NCBI RefSeq assembly: GCF_946222815.1
Contig: NZ_CAMJRK010000077.1
Coordinates: 1 to 7,219 of the forward strand
DNA from: an uncultured Leuconostoc sp.
GTDB lineage: Bacteria; Bacillota; Bacilli; Lactobacillales; Lactobacillaceae
DNA: 7,219 nucleotides
Direction of reading: 5' to 3'
The translations under genes and the position numbers were made by a program. How positions within the stretch are numbered: the first letter of the stretch is position 1; every line of letters starts with the position of its first letter. The notes under the pieces were generated by a model. That model saw only the letters and a program-made list of their open reading frames with translations. It did not search any database and was not told where the DNA came from. Below are positions 4,777 through 7,219 of this stretch, piece by piece.

Positions 4777-6723
4777 ATGGCGGATGAAGAGCGTCCAAGT
4801 GATCTGAAAATGCGAAGTCAACACGTTGACAAAATTAATGTTGATGGTCAAATATTAAGTGCGGATGAAATATTAGTGCGTGCGCAACAACGGGTTCAAA
4901 AGAAGCAACAAGCAACATCGGGTGTAGACAAACAAAAACTACAAAAAAGGCCGCTAACGCATGATGAAATTGCAGCAATTAAAGCTCAAAATAAGCACGC
5001 TCGTCAGCAAATTATTAAGAAAAAGCCAAATCTTGTTCAAACTCAAAAATTAGATCTTTTTTCTGAAAAGGGACCCACGATAGATACGAAACAAGAAGCA
5101 AAAGATAGTAATCAAGCAACACTAGTAAAGGGATCAGCCTGGTTGTCTGCTGGTAATATTGTGTCTCGTATATTGGGAGCAATATATATTGTACCTTGGA
5201 TGGCTTTACTTGGTTCTAATTCTAACCGTGCGAATGGTCTATTTGCACAGGGATACACAATTTATGCGATATTTTTAGCTATTGCGACGTTTGGTGTACC
5301 TGCTGCAATTTCAAAATTAGTGGCAGAATTTAATGCCAGACACGACGTGTATCAATCTCGTCAACTCATGCGTCAATCTATGATATTAGGTGTCGTATTA
5401 GGCATTGTATTTGGTTCTGCAATCTATATTTTAACCCCAGTACTTGCTATGGGGAATGCTAATTTTATTCCAGTTTTACATTCACTAGCGCCAGCTGTCG
5501 CTATTTTTCCGTTGATGTCGATGCTTCGTGGTATATTTCAAGGCTATCAGCTTATGAGTATTTCGGCGTTGTCACAGGTTGTGGAACAAATCGCGCGTGT
5601 CATTTACATGCTAGTCACAACAGTTATTATTTTGCGAGTTAACCCTGGCAATTGGAGCGGTGTTGTCGTACAGTCCACTTTTGCTGCATTTATTGGTGCT
5701 ATATTTAGTATGTTAGTGCTTATCTGGGGATGGTTCAAATATCGTCATATTTTGATTAAGCCTTTATCTTTAAGCACAGAGCATGTTAAAAAACCAACGT
5801 TAAGTTTAATTTTTAATATTTTAAAAGAGTCATGGCCATTTATTATTATTGGATCGGCCATTACATTGTTTCAACTCGTTGATCAGTATACGTATTTTAA
5901 TGTTATGGGTCATTTTTTTGCAAATACCAATATGCAACTACAAACACAGTTTGCCTTATTTAGTGCTAATCCTAATAAATTAATTATGATTATTGTTCCT
6001 TTTTCAACAAGTATTGCAGCGACGGCATTGCCAATGCTGTCTGGTAGTAAGGCAACTTTGACACGGGAAAATATTCAAGACCAGTTAAAACAAGTGATTA
6101 AATTGTTCGCATTGGTTATGTTTCCAAGTACATTGGGGATGTTTGCCATCGCATCGCCACTTTACAAAATGTTTTATCCAATTGACGTATCAAACCAAGA
6201 GGGTATTTATTTGCTACAATTTTCAACAATATTAGCAATCGCATTTAGTTTGTTTATGTTATTGGCGTTTGTACTTCAAGCATTGTCGGAAGTGTCAATT
6301 GTTATTAAGGCTTTTGTTTTCGGTTTGTTAGTCAAACTGGCACTCCAAGTGCCTAGTATTCGGTATTTTGAGGGTATGGGAGCTTTGATAGCAAGTATGA
6401 TAGGTATGGCGATTGCGATAGCTTATATGCTTGATTATCTTAAAGCAGCCTATGACGTATCATTATCCTCTATTGGTCACGAACTCTGGCAATTATTTAT
6501 TGGTGCAGCGGTGATGGCAATTGTTTCTTATGCAAGTGTATTTGTGATGAACAACTTTTTGTTCCCAATGGACACCAAAATTTCGGTTACCATCACTGCT
6601 CTGATTAGTGCGGCTATTGGTGGTATTGTTGTCATACTCTTGTATTTACGTATGGGATTTGGCGACGATCTATTAGGAAATAAAATAAGACATATACCAG
6701 CTAAGTTACGACCAAAGCGATGA
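4777..6723 (+). CDS. MurJ/YtgP-type flippase (MOP superfamily) with long cytoplasmic N-terminal extension
   Basis: A 648-residue polytopic membrane protein of the oligosaccharide/lipid flippase group that includes Bacillus YtgP (a MurJ-type lipid II flippase) and SpoVB. It most likely moves undecaprenyl-linked cell-wall or polysaccharide precursors across the membrane. The membrane part begins at GSAWLSAGNIVSRILGAIYIVPW (from residue 119), which matches the usual N-terminus of the family. About 14 hydrophobic segments follow, ending near residue 635 with a short basic tail (KIRHIPAKLRPKR). Family members usually run about 530-550 residues; here roughly 115 extra residues precede the first segment. 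They are charged and rich in Lys and Gln, with two copies of L[ST]xDEI (27-32 and 60-65), and would lie in the cytoplasm. The ATG at 4777 has AGAGGAG at 4763-4769. It lies 76 bases after leuS with no clear terminator between. The family is confident; the exact lipid substrate is not. Confidence 0.9.
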   Translation: MADEERPSDLKMRSQHVDKINVDGQILSADEILVRAQQRVQKKQQATSGVDKQKLQKRPLTHDEIAAIKAQNKHARQQIIKKKPNLVQTQKLDLFSEKGPTIDTKQEAKDSNQATLVKGSAWLSAGNIVSRILGAIYIVPWMALLGSNSNRANGLFAQGYTIYAIFLAIATFGVPAAISKLVAEFNARHDVYQSRQLMRQSMILGVVLGIVFGSAIYILTPVLAMGNANFIPVLHSLAPAVAIFPLMSMLRGIFQGYQLMSISALSQVVEQIARVIYMLVTTVIILRVNPGNWSGVVVQSTFAAFIGAIFSMLVLIWGWFKYRHILIKPLSLSTEHVKKPTLSLIFNILKESWPFIIIGSAITLFQLVDQYTYFNVMGHFFANTNMQLQTQFALFSANPNKLIMIIVPFSTSIAATALPMLSGSKATLTRENIQDQLKQVIKLFALVMFPSTLGMFAIASPLYKMFYPIDVSNQEGIYLLQFSTILAIAFSLFMLLAFVLQALSEVSIVIKAFVFGLLVKLALQVPSIRYFEGMGALIASMIGMAIAIAYMLDYLKAAYDVSLSSIGHELWQLFIGAAVMAIVSYASVFVMNNFLFPMDTKISVTITALISAAIGGIVVILLYLRMGFGDDLLGNKIRHIPAKLRPKR

Positions 6724-6742
6724 GCTTATCATCGCTTTTTTT
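6716..6742 (+). terminator. Intrinsic terminator overlapping the flippase stop codon
   Basis: AGCGATGA (6716-6723) pairs perfectly with TCATCGCT (6729-6736) around a GCTTA loop, and seven T follow (6736-6742). The 5' arm includes the last codons and the TGA stop of the flippase gene. It should end the leuS-flippase transcript. Confidence 0.9.
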
Positions 6743-6796
6743 ACGCGCTAATTGGATAAAAAATGATTAACAGGCTATTTTTAAAGACGCAGTTGG

Positions 6797-6809
6797 TGTA
6801 TGCTAAAAA
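6797..6809 (+). promoter_or_regulatory. Weak candidate promoter -10 region for the last gene
   Basis: After a terminator the next gene needs its own promoter. The best -10 candidates in 6743-6837 are TATGCT (6799-6804) and TGCTAAAAA (6801-6809, extended -10 style). No good -35 accompanies either. Listed as a guess only. Confidence 0.25.
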
Positions 6810-6825
6810 TAAGATTTGTGCTTAA

Positions 6826-6831
6826 TGGAGG
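6826..6831 (+). promoter_or_regulatory. Ribosome-binding site of the last gene
   Basis: TGGAGG, six bases before the ATG at 6838. It supports a real gene start there. Confidence 0.8.
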
Positions 6832-6837
6832 CGTAAA

Positions 6838-7219
6838 ATGACAATTCAAGACACACAAACAATATTGCAACCAGAACTTGTTAACCAATTAGAACGTAAA
6901 ATTGCATATTTAAGGGATTTACAGTCAGCTATTAAAAATAACCAAATCTCACAAGTCTATCAATTATTGGACCCTCAAAAATTGAATGGTAATATCAAAA
7001 AGATATCATCTGAAGTATCTATGGTACAGCTAGAATATTTAATTGCTGATATAAAAAAAGATATTGCAGCGTTTTTGGCACCTGAATTAATTAACTATGT
7101 TGTGACTAATTTTAATTTTTTGACATTGGCACCTGTTGCTGAGGATGCGACGAGTTATAATGTTTATTTAGGAGACTGGTGGGACCATCGGCAAGTAGGA
7201 ACTTTAAATGTGTTATCAG
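6838..7219 (+). CDS. Protein of unknown function, 5' part only (continues past the right edge)
   Basis: I do not recognise this protein. An open frame of 127 codons starts at ATG 6838 behind a good Shine-Dalgarno and reaches the window edge without a stop. The visible part is soluble, with no signal peptide or membrane segment. Residues 10-80 are probably mostly helical and charged (QPELVNQLERKIAYLRDLQ, then VQLEYLIADIKKDIAAFLAPE). The later part becomes more strand-like and aromatic (YVVTNFNFLTLAPV, then YNVYLGDWWDHRQVG). Codon usage resembles the neighbours, so there is no sign of recent transfer. It is separated from the flippase gene by a terminator and is probably its own transcription unit. 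A function cannot be given from this fragment. Confidence 0.75.
   Translation, partial: MTIQDTQTILQPELVNQLERKIAYLRDLQSAIKNNQISQVYQLLDPQKLNGNIKKISSEVSMVQLEYLIADIKKDIAAFLAPELINYVVTNFNFLTLAPVAEDATSYNVYLGDWWDHRQVGTLNVLS

Noticed and set aside
6714..6742. Bidirectional use of the terminator after the flippase gene
   Set aside because: On the minus strand only three T follow the stem, and there is no convergent gene in the window that would need it.
1..7219. CRISPR arrays, insertion sequences, tRNA genes, prophage or defence genes
   Set aside because: I saw no regularly spaced repeats, transposase motifs, tRNA cloverleaf or toxin/defence domains; the region reads as ordinary housekeeping chromosome.

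Overview
The window looks like chromosomal DNA from a low-GC Gram-positive bacterium of the Lactobacillales. The family Leuconostocaceae (Leuconostoc or a close relative) is my best guess. The evidence is the AT-rich codon usage, Shine-Dalgarno sequences of the AGGAGG type, a T-box riboswitch in front of leuS, and cyclophilin and flippase sequences of lactic-acid-bacterial type. The genus is an inference from protein style, not a database match.

Layout. Positions 1-1932 hold a minus-strand cluster. In transcription order it is a PAP2-type membrane phosphatase, a small SAM-dependent methyltransferase resembling a diverged MnmM/YtqB, and a membrane-anchored cyclophilin that runs off the left edge. 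The first two genes overlap by 4 bases (ATGA). The second and third are 11 bases apart, with the cyclophilin ribosome-binding site overlapping the preceding stop codon, so the three are almost certainly one operon. Positions 1933-2288 are a gene-free divergent regulatory region. It carries overlapping promoters, a complete leucine-type T-box leader (specifier CTC, T-box bulge TGGT, 15-bp terminator) and an odd translation-initiation region. Positions 2289-4700 encode leucyl-tRNA synthetase. Positions 4777-6723 encode a MurJ/YtgP-type polytopic flippase with a long charged cytoplasmic N-terminus, ending in an intrinsic terminator that overlaps its stop codon. From 6838 to the right edge there is the start of a gene I do not recognise.

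How it fits together. Uncharged tRNA-Leu should release the T-box terminator and switch on leuS. No convincing terminator separates leuS from the flippase gene, so the flippase (probable lipid II or other undecaprenyl-linked precursor export) may be co-transcribed and partly follow leucine supply. The divergent operon combines a lipid-phosphate phosphatase (possibly undecaprenyl-pyrophosphate recycling), a probable tRNA-modifying methyltransferase and an extracytoplasmic folding catalyst. The region therefore mixes translation with envelope biogenesis.

Most unusual point. The only strong Shine-Dalgarno sequence before leuS (2229-2236) lies 53 bases from the leuS ATG. It is followed at normal distance by a six-codon decoy frame starting with the same nine bases as leuS. 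The intervening DNA can fold into a hairpin (about 2236-2279) that would place the Shine-Dalgarno about 9 bases from the true start. I saw no CRISPR array, insertion sequence, tRNA or rRNA gene.
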